In this document: piece by piece, positions 1 through 7,050 of the stretch | How positions within the stretch are numbered: position 1 is the stretch's first letter | Layout of the letters: the number at the start of each line of letters is the position of its first letter | NCBI GenBank assembly: GCA_028713595.1 | Contig: JAQTNZ010000004.1 | Location: 1 to 20,351, forward strand | Reading direction: 5' to 3' | Origin: Methylovulum sp. | GTDB taxonomy: Bacteria; Pseudomonadota; Gammaproteobacteria; Methylococcales; Methylomonadaceae | DNA: 20,351 nucleotides | The notes under the pieces: model-generated | Database searches by the model: none | What the model saw: the letters and a program-made list of their open reading frames with translations, nothing else | What the model was told of the DNA's origin: nothing | Made by a program: the position numbers and the translations under genes

Positions 1-2
1 TA

Positions 3-956
3 AAAAGCGAGGGCCTGAAAGGCAAGCTGCTGATTGATTTGCCCAATGTGGCCACCGCCATGTCCACCCCCGTCATCTCATTGTTGCCCCGCCATACCAT
101 TGAAACCTCGGATTTGGTGTGTGTGTTCAGCGATGTCTTTGACACCGACACCGCTTTGACCAAAGAGCTGATTAAGCTGATCGCCGCCCATCAGGACACC
201 AATAAGTTCGTCTATCTGATAGACGAGCCGACCGCCAACTTAAACACCACCAACAACAACGCCATCATTTCCCTATGGCAACGCAAGCTTTCCGAATTAG
301 GGCTTGATACCGGACAGTTTATTGTCCTGACCAACCAGCAAAACTCGACCAACCCCTCAGGTTCGGCTTATTTTGCCGAAATTGACCACCGTATGACCAA
401 TGTCGCGCACGGGCGTTCTTATCGGGTGCTGGACGCACTGGAAAAAAATATCAGCGACATTGCCGAAGTGGTGATACCGGAAACCCAAAAAGGCATTTCC
501 GCCTGGAAAGACCGCGTTAATATGACTACCTTGATCGTATTGGGCTTTATTGCTTCGTTTGCGGTGTTGGCGGAAATAGAAATGGGGATTTTGGAATTTT
601 TGATTGACCCCATTATCGGCCCGGCCATAGGCGCGGGTTTGCTCGCGGTGATGATCCCCATCCATTTGCTCAGTAGCAAAATACAAGGCCGCCTGATTGC
701 CCAACGCTTAGCGGCGCGGCAAAAAGAGCTGCATGTGATGGAGAATTTAGGCAATTTTTTTGAAAAAAACCTGACTTTTGGCCGCATGATGTTTAGCGTC
801 AGCGATCCGGTCGGGTGGAACAAAAAAACCAAGGCCCGTTTGTTGCACCTGCGCGAGCAAACCGAAGAACTGGTGCAGTCCTTAAATGATTATTTCAGTA
901 GCTACCAAGAGCCGTCCGTTACCAGCCAACCGTCAAATTTTAAAGAATTTCCATAG
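3..956 (+). CDS. C-terminal part of a two-helix membrane protein, possibly GTPase-like (5' end outside window)
   Basis: The reading frame is open from base 3 to a TAG at 954-956, so the gene most likely begins upstream of the window. The first in-frame start-like codon is a TTG at 39 with no convincing ribosome binding site. About 100 residues of alpha/beta character come first, with KLLIDLPNV at the far left and FVYLIDEPTANL further on. Counting from the TTG, two hydrophobic segments follow at about residues 163-182 and 192-212, then a basic helical tail ending in a polar C-terminus. KLLIDLPN could be a degenerate G3 (DxPG) motif and IDEP could occupy the G4 position, which would make this the rear half of a dynamin-like or septation-type GTPase with a membrane hairpin. 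The P-loop would lie outside the window, so this is inference only. An ABC ATPase was considered because of DEPTANL but does not fit the membrane tail. Confidence 0.6.
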   Translation, partial: KSEGLKGKLLIDLPNVATAMSTPVISLLPRHTIETSDLVCVFSDVFDTDTALTKELIKLIAAHQDTNKFVYLIDEPTANLNTTNNNAIISLWQRKLSELGLDTGQFIVLTNQQNSTNPSGSAYFAEIDHRMTNVAHGRSYRVLDALEKNISDIAEVVIPETQKGISAWKDRVNMTTLIVLGFIASFAVLAEIEMGILEFLIDPIIGPAIGAGLLAVMIPIHLLSSKIQGRLIAQRLAARQKELHVMENLGNFFEKNLTFGRMMFSVSDPVGWNKKTKARLLHLREQTEELVQSLNDYFSSYQEPSVTSQPSNFKEFP

Positions 957-1046
957 CGTGTCTTGCGCCTTTCCGTATCATTTTTAAAAAAGGGCATCAT
1001 TATTCTATAGCAGCACACCCACAGCATTTATTGCTAAGAACTAACT

Positions 1047-1547
1047 ATGGATACTTTAAAACACTATCTGCCGCTCTGCTGGTTTAAACAAAACCCTTTG
1101 GAGCTAATAAGATCGGTCAGCTTTTTAAGATACAACCTCATTTTTTATTTTGTCGTTGAGTTTTTTTTGCAAGCGAATATGACCGATGACCCGCTAGAGT
1201 CATTTTATGAAGTAAGCTTTGAAACGCTGCTGACCATACTGTTTGTTTGGGTCATGTTGGCCCTTAACCGCTCCCTGTACGGCCTTATCCAAGTTACCTC
1301 CGCTATCTTGTTCTGCTCCAATGCAGTGTCGCTTTTGGTGATACCTGTCCTGGTCTGGTTGACCATCAGCGAAAACACCGTCAGCTATTATCTGGTGGGC
1401 ATCCTATTGGTGTGGGACTTCGCTTTGACTACTTATGTTTTTAAGCGGGTGCTGGCTCTGAATATCCCCGCCAGTGTCGTCATTTCGCTGTGTTATGCTG
1501 CCTTTACCTATTTTGGTGCTTATACTTTGGGGCAGTTGGTGCAATAG
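1047..1547 (+). CDS. Small multi-pass inner-membrane protein, possibly Yip1-like
   Basis: The 166-residue product is very hydrophobic. I see about five membrane segments near residues 30-44, 60-75, 83-106, 113-130 and 142-160. The short N-terminus contains NPLELIRS, which resembles the NP...I entry motif of Yip1-family proteins. The loop at residues 44-58 is acidic (TDDPLESFYE). No catalytic motif is visible. The ATG at 1047 is the natural start because the membrane core follows directly; only a weak purine tract (TAAGAA) lies upstream. The gene is 90 bases after the partial membrane gene on the same strand and could be co-transcribed with it. It converges with the phosphatase-like gene on the other strand. 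The function is unknown, and the Yip1 assignment is tentative. Confidence 0.7.
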   Translation: MDTLKHYLPLCWFKQNPLELIRSVSFLRYNLIFYFVVEFFLQANMTDDPLESFYEVSFETLLTILFVWVMLALNRSLYGLIQVTSAILFCSNAVSLLVIPVLVWLTISENTVSYYLVGILLVWDFALTTYVFKRVLALNIPASVVISLCYAAFTYFGAYTLGQLVQ

Positions 1548-1668
1548 GCAAGGCGTATCCTGCCGGATCAAATCCGTTCAGTGGATAAAAGTCGTTTGTT
1601 GGGAAAAATGGGTGAAATAGCAGTAGCTTTATGGCATCCGCTGTTATTAGAAATGCTGTCTTAGGCAT

Positions 1669-2166
1669 TCAATCGGCTCCCATAGAAGCCGTCACCCTAT
1701 ATTTGGCTAACATCGCTGCCATAAATGCCGACCAAATTTCATCGGCTTGCCAGATTGTCGCCATCAATGCAAAGGCTTGCTCCGGTTGCCAATGCTGTTT
1801 AATGGCGCGGTATAGCCCCAAAAAACAAGAGGCCCGTTTATTGGCGGCGCAATGCAACCACACTTTGTGCTGATGGTTCGCTTCCAAGGCGGCGAAAAAT
1901 GCCAGCAGATCAGTTTCTGTGGGCTGGGTGAACAGTACGGGGATATGCGCATAAGCCATACCCACCGAGCGTACAACACCGGCCTCATCGGGCAATGAGT
2001 AACGTGGGTCATCATGCAGCGCGAGATTGATGACCACCCTATGCCCAGTGGCGGCAATGTCATGAAATTGTGCGGCGGTCGGTTGCCCGGACGCGCTTAT
2101 CCAGTCATCTACCGCGCGATAAGTGTTGATTAAGCTTAGCCGCTCACGGCTTAGGTTCTGGGTCAT
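1669..2166 (-). CDS. Protein tyrosine phosphatase-like protein (DUF442/BLH-type fold)
   Basis: The 165-residue cytoplasmic protein has the layout of the small cysteine-phosphatase superfamily. SGQPTAAQF at residues 25-34 is the typical entry motif of the DUF442/BLH group. VINL follows at 45-48, then HIPVLFTQPTETDL at 74-87, and the active-site loop VWLHCAANKRAS at 102-113. The presumed nucleophile is Cys106 and the phosphate-binding arginine is Arg111. The spacing is C-x4-R rather than the classical C-x5-R, which I recall as usual for this subgroup. The natural substrate is not known. The ATG at 2164-2166 has no strong ribosome binding site. The gene lies downstream of recB on the same strand, but a MITE-like element now separates the two; without it they would be 22 bases apart. 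Confidence 0.75.
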   Translation of the reverse strand: MTQNLSRERLSLINTYRAVDDWISASGQPTAAQFHDIAATGHRVVINLALHDDPRYSLPDEAGVVRSVGMAYAHIPVLFTQPTETDLLAFFAALEANHQHKVWLHCAANKRASCFLGLYRAIKQHWQPEQAFALMATIWQADEIWSAFMAAMLAKYRVTASMGAD

Positions 2167-2178
2167 AGCCAGTAAACG

Positions 2179-2184
2179 CCATTA
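2179..2184. repeat. Left copy of 6-bp direct repeat (probable target-site duplication)
   Basis: CCATTA directly abuts the left terminal inverted repeat. The identical hexamer abuts the right one at 2506-2511. Both copies are followed by an A, so the duplication could be read as 7 bases, but only the 6-base reading keeps the terminal repeats symmetrical. Confidence 0.7.
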
Positions 2185-2281
2185 ACTGATGTTACGCAGT
2201 CATTTTTGCGATATTGAAAAATGTAATAATGAATCGCTATCGCGATGATTATTTTAATCGGGTTCTCGCACCCGAAGGCGA

Positions 2282-2315
2282 GGTACTTTCTTTTGCTCCG
2301 CCAAAAGAAAGTACC
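2282..2315. repeat. Perfect 14-bp stem-loop inside the MITE-like element
   Basis: GGTACTTTCTTTTG (2282-2295) is the exact reverse complement of CAAAAGAAAGTACC (2302-2315), with a 6-base loop. From memory, this word followed by CAAAGAAAAGGCGGC is a widespread intergenic repeat in Proteobacteria; that is recollection, not a search result. Confidence 0.8.
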
Positions 2316-2360
2316 CAAAGAAAAGGCGGCCCGATTGCCGCTTCATCCTGTGCTCCTCGA

Positions 2361-2449
2361 TTTTGTTGGGGGTTGGCAGAAGGGGCTTCCTGCCCCTCTG
2401 CCGACGCGCGGCATCCCTGCCGCGCCCCTTTGGGCTGATCCCGACAAAA
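2361..2449. repeat. Nested stem-loop core of the MITE-like element
   Basis: An outer stem pairs TTTTGTTGGG (2361-2370) with CCCGACAAAA (2440-2449), with one G-T wobble. Two hairpins sit inside it. In the first, GGCAGAAGGGGC (2375-2386) pairs with GCCCCTCTGCC (2392-2402), leaving one bulged A. In the second, GCGCGGCA (2406-2413) pairs perfectly with TGCCGCGC (2418-2425) around a 4-base loop. The arrangement is a three-way junction if transcribed, or a cruciform in DNA. Confidence 0.75.
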
Positions 2450-2505
2450 CCTGCGGTGCTCGGCGCGGCAAACGGGGAACAAGCACGTTACTGCGTAACG
2501 TCAGT

Positions 2506-2511
2506 CCATTA
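2506..2511. repeat. Right copy of 6-bp direct repeat (probable target-site duplication)
   Basis: CCATTA directly follows the right terminal inverted repeat and lies four bases from the recB stop codon (TAA on the minus strand, 2516-2518). Confidence 0.7.
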
Positions 2512-2515
2512 AAAT

Positions 2516-5500
2516 TTATGTGTCTCCGACAAACACGCTCGCCAACGCTTCAACCCTAAGCCGATCCGGCCTATCTTCATATACCCCCGCCATTGCCCCA
2601 TCCGGTTGCATCCCGCGCACGAACAAGTAACGCACACCACCGAAATGCTTATCGTAATCATAATCGGGCAAGCGGGTTTGCAGGTAACGGTGCAATACCA
2701 CGGTATATAACCAGTATTGCAAGCCGTAATTATGCTCGTGCATGGCTTGGGTCAGGGTTTCCTGGCGATAGTCAGGCAGGCCGTTAGTCTTATAGTCCAT
2801 CACATAAAACCGGCCTTGATAAAGGCAAATCAAGTCGATAAATCCGGTCAAAAAACCGCACATTTGTTTGCTGCTTAACGGCTGGTAGGCAGGTGTGTCT
2901 TGGAGGATACGGTTGATATGGCTAGTGTCCATCGGCTGCATGGACAAATAAAAAGGCATTTCTTTCAAGCATTGGCTTTCGGCGAGGTTTTTTAGGCAAA
3001 ACGCGGGGTCGGTAGCCGATAAAGGTGTACTGACTACGGCTTGCAGCAGGTCATCAAGCAATCCCGGTTGCGGTAACTGTAAACCGTATCGTAGGCAGGC
3101 TTTGTCGCGCTGTTCGCTAATGTCTTTGCGCAACGCCAAGTCGTCAAAGCGGTTGTTTTCCAGCAAGTCGTGGACGACGTTGCCTGTGTTCGCCCCGCGT
3201 GGCAATTCGCTCAACACGCGTTCGGCAGTAGCTTCGGCGGCGGGTTCACGGGCCTTGTCTTGCGGCAATTCGGGGCTGTCGGTGTGGCTGAGTGCGGATA
3301 GGGCGGTATAGCTGCTCATTTGCCAGCGGGTATACAAGGAACGCTTTAAGGTTCTGGCCTGTAATTGCGTGGGAGCTGTTACGGTGGGACGCACCGAACC
3401 AGCGGCGGTGTCAGCATCCTCGGCCAATAAACGGTAAGCAAAGGTTTCCGGGGTCGTGCTAGCCAAGCCAGTCAGCACCGCTTGTTGCTGGGCAAAGGGA
3501 GCCTTGGCAAAATCCAATAACCACGCCATTGAGGAGTCATTGGCGCGGTCTTCAGAACGGATATTGCCCCAAACCAAATAGCAACGGTATTTGGCACGGG
3601 TGACGGCGACATAAAACACCCGCAAGTCTTCGGCAAGTTCTTCGTATAAGGCTTGGGCGCGATGTTCTTCAAAACGCCCGGAACCTAAATCAACATGGAT
3701 GCCGCCTTCAAGATGGCAGGTCAGCAGGTTTTTTTCGCTATACAGCCGATCACTGCGTTGCCACAAATAGGGGCAAAAGACGATGGGATACTCCAAACCT
3801 TTCGAACGGTGCATGGTGACGATTTTCACGGCATCCTCGTCGCTTTCCAAACGCAATTGCTCGTTTTCGTCAGCACTGGCGCTGGCAATGGCGGCGCGTA
3901 GCCAATCCAACGTCTTGGTCATGCCCAAATGCCCATCCAATACCGCTTGTTGCAATAATTCCAACAGATGGTTAAGGTTGGTCAATTGCCGCTCGGCCAT
4001 CAAGGTTCCGGCGATAGTGACGCGAATATTTTCGCGCTCCAACAAGTTCATCAGCATCGCCATCAGCCCCGCGCTTTGCCAGTCTTGATAATAGCCGGAA
4101 AAGCGCGACAGCCATTGATCCAATTCCGCTTCACTATGACTGAGCTGGTATAAGGCTTGTCCGTCCAGCCCTAACCAGCTAAGGGTCAGGGCTTGTTTGA
4201 GCAAGGTGCTGTCTCCTGGGTTGGCGACCGCTTGCAGCAGCACGTACAAATCGCAGGCTTCTTGGCTGGCAAATACTGATTCGGTGCTGTTGATAACCGA
4301 TGGCACCCCCGCGCTGCGTAATAGGTTTTGGTAGTCGCGGGCTTGTTGGTTAGTCCTGACCAAAATAGCGATGTCCTTGGCTTGGACAAGAGTTTGCGCG
4401 GGTTGGTAGCGGTAAGCCTGACTGAGCAAGGCCACCACTTCCTTAATAACGGTAGCTTGGATCAGTTCGGCAGCTTTTCCCGCCGTCCAATGGCCGGATT
4501 TGCTGTCACTGTCCGGCAATTGCCAAAACATCAATGGCGCCAATGCCTCCCCGTCCAGATACAGCGCGGTGCTATCAGCGGCTTGGGCGGCTTTGACCGG
4601 ATAAAAACGCAAGTCCGGCAACAAAAACGCCTGCTCACGTTGGAATAGGGTATTGACGGCAGCGACCAACAAGGGGTGCGAGCGCCAATTTTTATCCAAG
4701 GTATAACGGTATTGGGCTTGGTGTTGGGCGGCAAGGTAAGAGTAAATGTCCGCCCCGCGAAACTTGTAAATGGCTTGCTTGGGGTCGCCAATCAAATAGA
4801 GGAAAGGACGGCTATCGGCCTCATCGGCTTCGGTAGTGGCAAAAATGGCGGAAAAAATCAGCCATTGGTTATCATCGGTGTCTTGAAATTCATCAATCAG
4901 GGCGGCGTGGTAACTGTGCCGCAACTCGCCGATCAGCAACGCGCCTTGTTCCGTTTGCAGGGCTTCGGCCAGGCGGATAATTAAATCATCAAAGGACAGC
5001 ACGTTCATTTGCTGTAAGCGTTTATCCAGCTCAATGCGCAAATGTTCCAACAATAAACGCCTAAACAGCAAAGGGATAGCGGCATAAGCATCAGCTAAGG
5101 CATCGAATACAGCGGTATCGATAGCCAGTTGCTTAAGGTAGTCGGCTTTGAGTTCCTCACTGGTTTGAGATTTGGCCTTAGTGGTGCGAAATTTATTGCC
5201 GTGCAAAGCGTCCAGTAAACCTTGTCCGGTCAGCAAAGCAAAAGCTTCGGCATCGGGGATATTGGATACCTCGCCGTGCAACCAAGCCGCCAAAGCACTG
5301 CAATGCCCCTCAAAACTGTCTTGGTAACTGCTTTTAAATTTTCCTTCACCCAAAGCCTTGCGCATCTGCACCGCCGTCTGTCCAATCAGGCTGGCGGCCC
5401 GTTGCGCCACGGCCTTAAAATCCGCCAAAGCAGCATCCAGATCGCCGTTTTCAGGATAAATTTTGATCCGCGTATAAGGGCTTAAACCCGCACCGGGGAA

Positions 5501-6070
5501 AGCGGCAAGGCTCCCCAAAAGGGCATCGGGGGTTTTGAAGCAGGCCGTCAACACCGCCACCTCCCACGCTGGCCGCGCCATCTGTTGGCACCAAAAATCA
5601 TCCGCACAGGCTTGCTTGATGCTCGCCAAATCGCCCGTCAGTTCGGCATCGAACAATTGCCCACTTTCCAGCGCGTAGTGGTGCAGAACTGTCTGGCAAA
5701 AGCCGTGGATGGTAAAAATCCCCGCTTGGTCAATATCCAACAAGGCCAACGTCAGCCGTTGCCTAATTTCATCGGTGGACAAATCCAATTGCCCCAGCCA
5801 GCCGCTAATGGCGGTATCGACGCGGGTGTCGCCGGACACCGCCCGTTTGGCTTCCGCCAAGCGGGCGCGGATACGTTCTTTCAGCTCTTCGGTCGCCGCC
5901 TTGGTGAAAGTGACCACCAACAGTTGCTTGATGTTGATGTTGTTTTCCACCACAAAGCGCAATACCAACATGGCAATCGCATAGGTTTTCCCGGTACCTG
6001 CACTGGCTTCTATCAGGTTAACCCCCTGATATAAGCGGGCGGTGATGGGATCAAAATGTTCTGGCAGCAT
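2516..6070 (-). CDS. recB: RecBCD exonuclease V, beta subunit (helicase-nuclease)
   Basis: RecB is the 3'-5' helicase and sole nuclease subunit of RecBCD, which processes double-strand breaks for RecA loading. The 1184-residue length matches the usual ~1180. Superfamily 1 helicase motifs appear in order: Walker A EASAGTGKT (21-29), VTFTKAATEEL (about 53-63), TIHGFCQ (about 121-127), Walker B DEFQDTD (about 392), GDPKQAIYKFRGAD (about 426), KNWRSHP (about 457), TMHRSKGLEYPIVF (about 749) and YVAVTRAKYR (about 816). The C-terminal nuclease domain shows GFIDLI (about 1074) and the catalytic DYK (about 1090). The ATG at 6068-6070 gives the expected N-terminus just before Walker A. No recC or recD adjoins the gene: upstream is a divergent exported-protein gene, downstream a MITE-like element. 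Confidence 0.97.
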   Translation of the reverse strand: MLPEHFDPITARLYQGVNLIEASAGTGKTYAIAMLVLRFVVENNINIKQLLVVTFTKAATEELKERIRARLAEAKRAVSGDTRVDTAISGWLGQLDLSTDEIRQRLTLALLDIDQAGIFTIHGFCQTVLHHYALESGQLFDAELTGDLASIKQACADDFWCQQMARPAWEVAVLTACFKTPDALLGSLAAFPGAGLSPYTRIKIYPENGDLDAALADFKAVAQRAASLIGQTAVQMRKALGEGKFKSSYQDSFEGHCSALAAWLHGEVSNIPDAEAFALLTGQGLLDALHGNKFRTTKAKSQTSEELKADYLKQLAIDTAVFDALADAYAAIPLLFRRLLLEHLRIELDKRLQQMNVLSFDDLIIRLAEALQTEQGALLIGELRHSYHAALIDEFQDTDDNQWLIFSAIFATTEADEADSRPFLYLIGDPKQAIYKFRGADIYSYLAAQHQAQYRYTLDKNWRSHPLLVAAVNTLFQREQAFLLPDLRFYPVKAAQAADSTALYLDGEALAPLMFWQLPDSDSKSGHWTAGKAAELIQATVIKEVVALLSQAYRYQPAQTLVQAKDIAILVRTNQQARDYQNLLRSAGVPSVINSTESVFASQEACDLYVLLQAVANPGDSTLLKQALTLSWLGLDGQALYQLSHSEAELDQWLSRFSGYYQDWQSAGLMAMLMNLLERENIRVTIAGTLMAERQLTNLNHLLELLQQAVLDGHLGMTKTLDWLRAAIASASADENEQLRLESDEDAVKIVTMHRSKGLEYPIVFCPYLWQRSDRLYSEKNLLTCHLEGGIHVDLGSGRFEEHRAQALYEELAEDLRVFYVAVTRAKYRCYLVWGNIRSEDRANDSSMAWLLDFAKAPFAQQQAVLTGLASTTPETFAYRLLAEDADTAAGSVRPTVTAPTQLQARTLKRSLYTRWQMSSYTALSALSHTDSPELPQDKAREPAAEATAERVLSELPRGANTGNVVHDLLENNRFDDLALRKDISEQRDKACLRYGLQLPQPGLLDDLLQAVVSTPLSATDPAFCLKNLAESQCLKEMPFYLSMQPMDTSHINRILQDTPAYQPLSSKQMCGFLTGFIDLICLYQGRFYVMDYKTNGLPDYRQETLTQAMHEHNYGLQYWLYTVVLHRYLQTRLPDYDYDKHFGGVRYLFVRGMQPDGAMAGVYEDRPDRLRVEALASVFVGDT

Positions 6071-6099
6071 AGGCGCGGGCGTTAAAAGGCGGGAGGGCT

Positions 6100-6128
6100 A
6101 TTATAAGCGTCCCTATCCGCATAATACA
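6100..6128 (-). promoter_or_regulatory. Candidate sigma70 promoter for recB
   Basis: On the minus strand a perfect TATAAT -10 box lies at 6100-6105. A poor -35 match (TGTATT, 6123-6128) is 17 bases upstream. The predicted transcript would begin near 6093, about 22 bases before the recB ATG. The -35 region overlaps the left arm of the inverted repeat at 6122-6155. Confidence 0.45.
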
Positions 6129-6155
6129 TCTTCGCATCATTACGGTTATGTATTA
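6122..6155. promoter_or_regulatory. 8-bp inverted repeat in the recB divergent intergenic region (possible operator)
   Basis: TAATACAT (6122-6129) and ATGTATTA (6148-6155) are perfect reverse complements separated by 18 bases. The left arm covers the candidate recB -35 region, and the repeat lies about 120 bases upstream of the divergent exported-protein gene. No regulator is known from the sequence. Confidence 0.35.
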
Positions 6156-6273
6156 ATATCTGATGGCCTACCGACTGGCATCCCGTAGGGTTTTAAGTGG
6201 CTGGCAGACCCTGTTTTAAAAGCTGCCGCTTTATCTTGTGTCATCACTAAAAATGCGCTGTTGCGGAGAAAAA

Positions 6274-6906
6274 ATGAAGTCGCCCTACCTAACAACTTAT
6301 CCTTACGCCTTGACCCTGCTGGCTTTGTTGGTCGGTTCCAAGGCGTTTGCCGCCAATGTGTGGAATTATCAGCAAGAAACTGACCGCTTGAGCAACCAGA
6401 GTTACAGCTACGCGCTGTCGCCTTTGCCGCGCCGCGACCTGTATGATGAATTGCGTTTGGAAGTTGTTTGCCGGAATAAGCAATTGCAAGTCACTCTCAC
6501 CGCCGATGAGTTGATTGCCTCGCAAGGCAGCAAGTTTGACATCAGTTATCAAATTGACCAAAGCCCGCCGGTTGCCCTGCAAATGACCACCTTCCCCGAT
6601 TCCAAACGCAAAGGCTATACCGACAGCCAAGCCCAACAAATAATCAACGCCCTGTTGACAGGCAAGGACACGATTTTTCTTAGGGTTTCAACCCTGACGC
6701 GGAAAGAACTGGCGGGGGCGATAACCTTGGATGGCATGATGCCAATCGTACAAAAAGTGCTGGGTGATTGCAGTGGGATGACGGACAAGCCAGCGGCGGC
6801 CAATTATGATTTTAAGGCATTCCAACAGGATTTTGACAAATTGTCGGTAGGGCAGCAAAAACAACTGCTAAGCCAGATTAAGCTGCTGCTGGATAACGCC
6901 CGATAA
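6274..6906 (+). CDS. Exported two-cysteine protein of unknown function
   Basis: The preferred start is the ATG at 6274, because GGAG at 6265-6268 is well placed and a Sec signal peptide follows at once (hydrophobic core TLLALLVGS, probable cleavage after AFA at residue 26). An in-frame GTG at 6238 would only add a polar, cysteine-containing extension before the signal peptide. The 210-residue precursor yields a mature protein with exactly two cysteines, Cys66 (VVCRNKQL) and Cys166 (VLGDCSG), which could form a disulfide in the periplasm. The mature part looks like one beta-rich domain: WNYQQETD near the start, ELRLEVVCRN, AGAITLDGMMPIVQKVLGDC near its end, then a short charged helical tail. 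The pattern recalls small secreted proteins of the VasI type, but similarity is too faint to name a family. It is divergent from recB. Confidence 0.75.
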   Translation: MKSPYLTTYPYALTLLALLVGSKAFAANVWNYQQETDRLSNQSYSYALSPLPRRDLYDELRLEVVCRNKQLQVTLTADELIASQGSKFDISYQIDQSPPVALQMTTFPDSKRKGYTDSQAQQIINALLTGKDTIFLRVSTLTRKELAGAITLDGMMPIVQKVLGDCSGMTDKPAAANYDFKAFQQDFDKLSVGQQKQLLSQIKLLLDNAR

Positions 6907-6994
6907 GTCGCCCGTATTATCGGCAGTTTGCCATTGTCATTAACCGATAACCAAACCGACATATTTCCTACTTAAATTTAGGGTAAAGTCGCGG

Positions 6995-7016
6995 GGCTGG
7001 ACGCTAACGTCCAGCC
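6995..7016. repeat. Perfect 9-bp hairpin between the exported-protein gene and the GDPD gene
   Basis: GGCTGGACG (6995-7003) and CGTCCAGCC (7008-7016) pair perfectly around a CTAA loop. The hairpin is 89 bases after the upstream stop codon and 34 bases before the downstream ATG. The following bases ACTCTTCTGT are only moderately T-rich, so it may be a weak terminator, a leader hairpin or a REP-like palindrome. Confidence 0.55.
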
Positions 7017-7050
7017 ACTCTTCTGTCAACTTGATTATTGGGGGAATATC

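Larger units (their letters stand above)
2185..2505. mobile_element. MITE-like non-autonomous element with 16-bp terminal inverted repeats
   Basis: The left end at 2185-2200 reads ACTGATGTTACGCAGT. The reverse complement of 2490-2505 is ACTGACGTTACGCAGT, so the ends match at 15 of 16 positions. Immediately outside both ends is the same hexamer, CCATTA, at 2179-2184 and 2506-2511, as expected for a target-site duplication. The 321-base interior has no credible gene: it has an AT-rich left flank (about 2201-2260) and a GC-rich, heavily self-complementary core (about 2265-2470). These three properties together define a miniature inverted-repeat transposable element. The transposase family that would move it cannot be identified from this window, and no transposase gene is present here. 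Confidence 0.8.

Noticed and set aside
207..257. ABC transporter ATPase suggested by LIDEPTANL
   Set aside because: No LSGGQ signature precedes it in the visible frame, and the protein continues into a two-helix membrane tail unlike an ABC ATPase domain.
419..832. Minus-strand frame of 137 codons
   Set aside because: It is antisense to the partial membrane protein and shows no motif, signal or ribosome binding site.
1631..1873. Plus-strand frame of 80 codons
   Set aside because: It lies antisense within the phosphatase-like gene, whose motifs are clear. The cysteine-rich product has no family features.
2214..2559. Short open frames on both strands across the region between the phosphatase gene and recB
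   Set aside because: They lie inside the MITE-like element, follow its hairpins in several frames, and one runs into the 3' end of recB. Their composition is that of a translated palindromic repeat, not a protein.
5585..6034. Plus-strand frame of 149 codons opposite recB
   Set aside because: It is fully antisense to the N-terminal helicase domain of recB, whose motifs are intact. Long antisense frames are expected in GC-rich genes.
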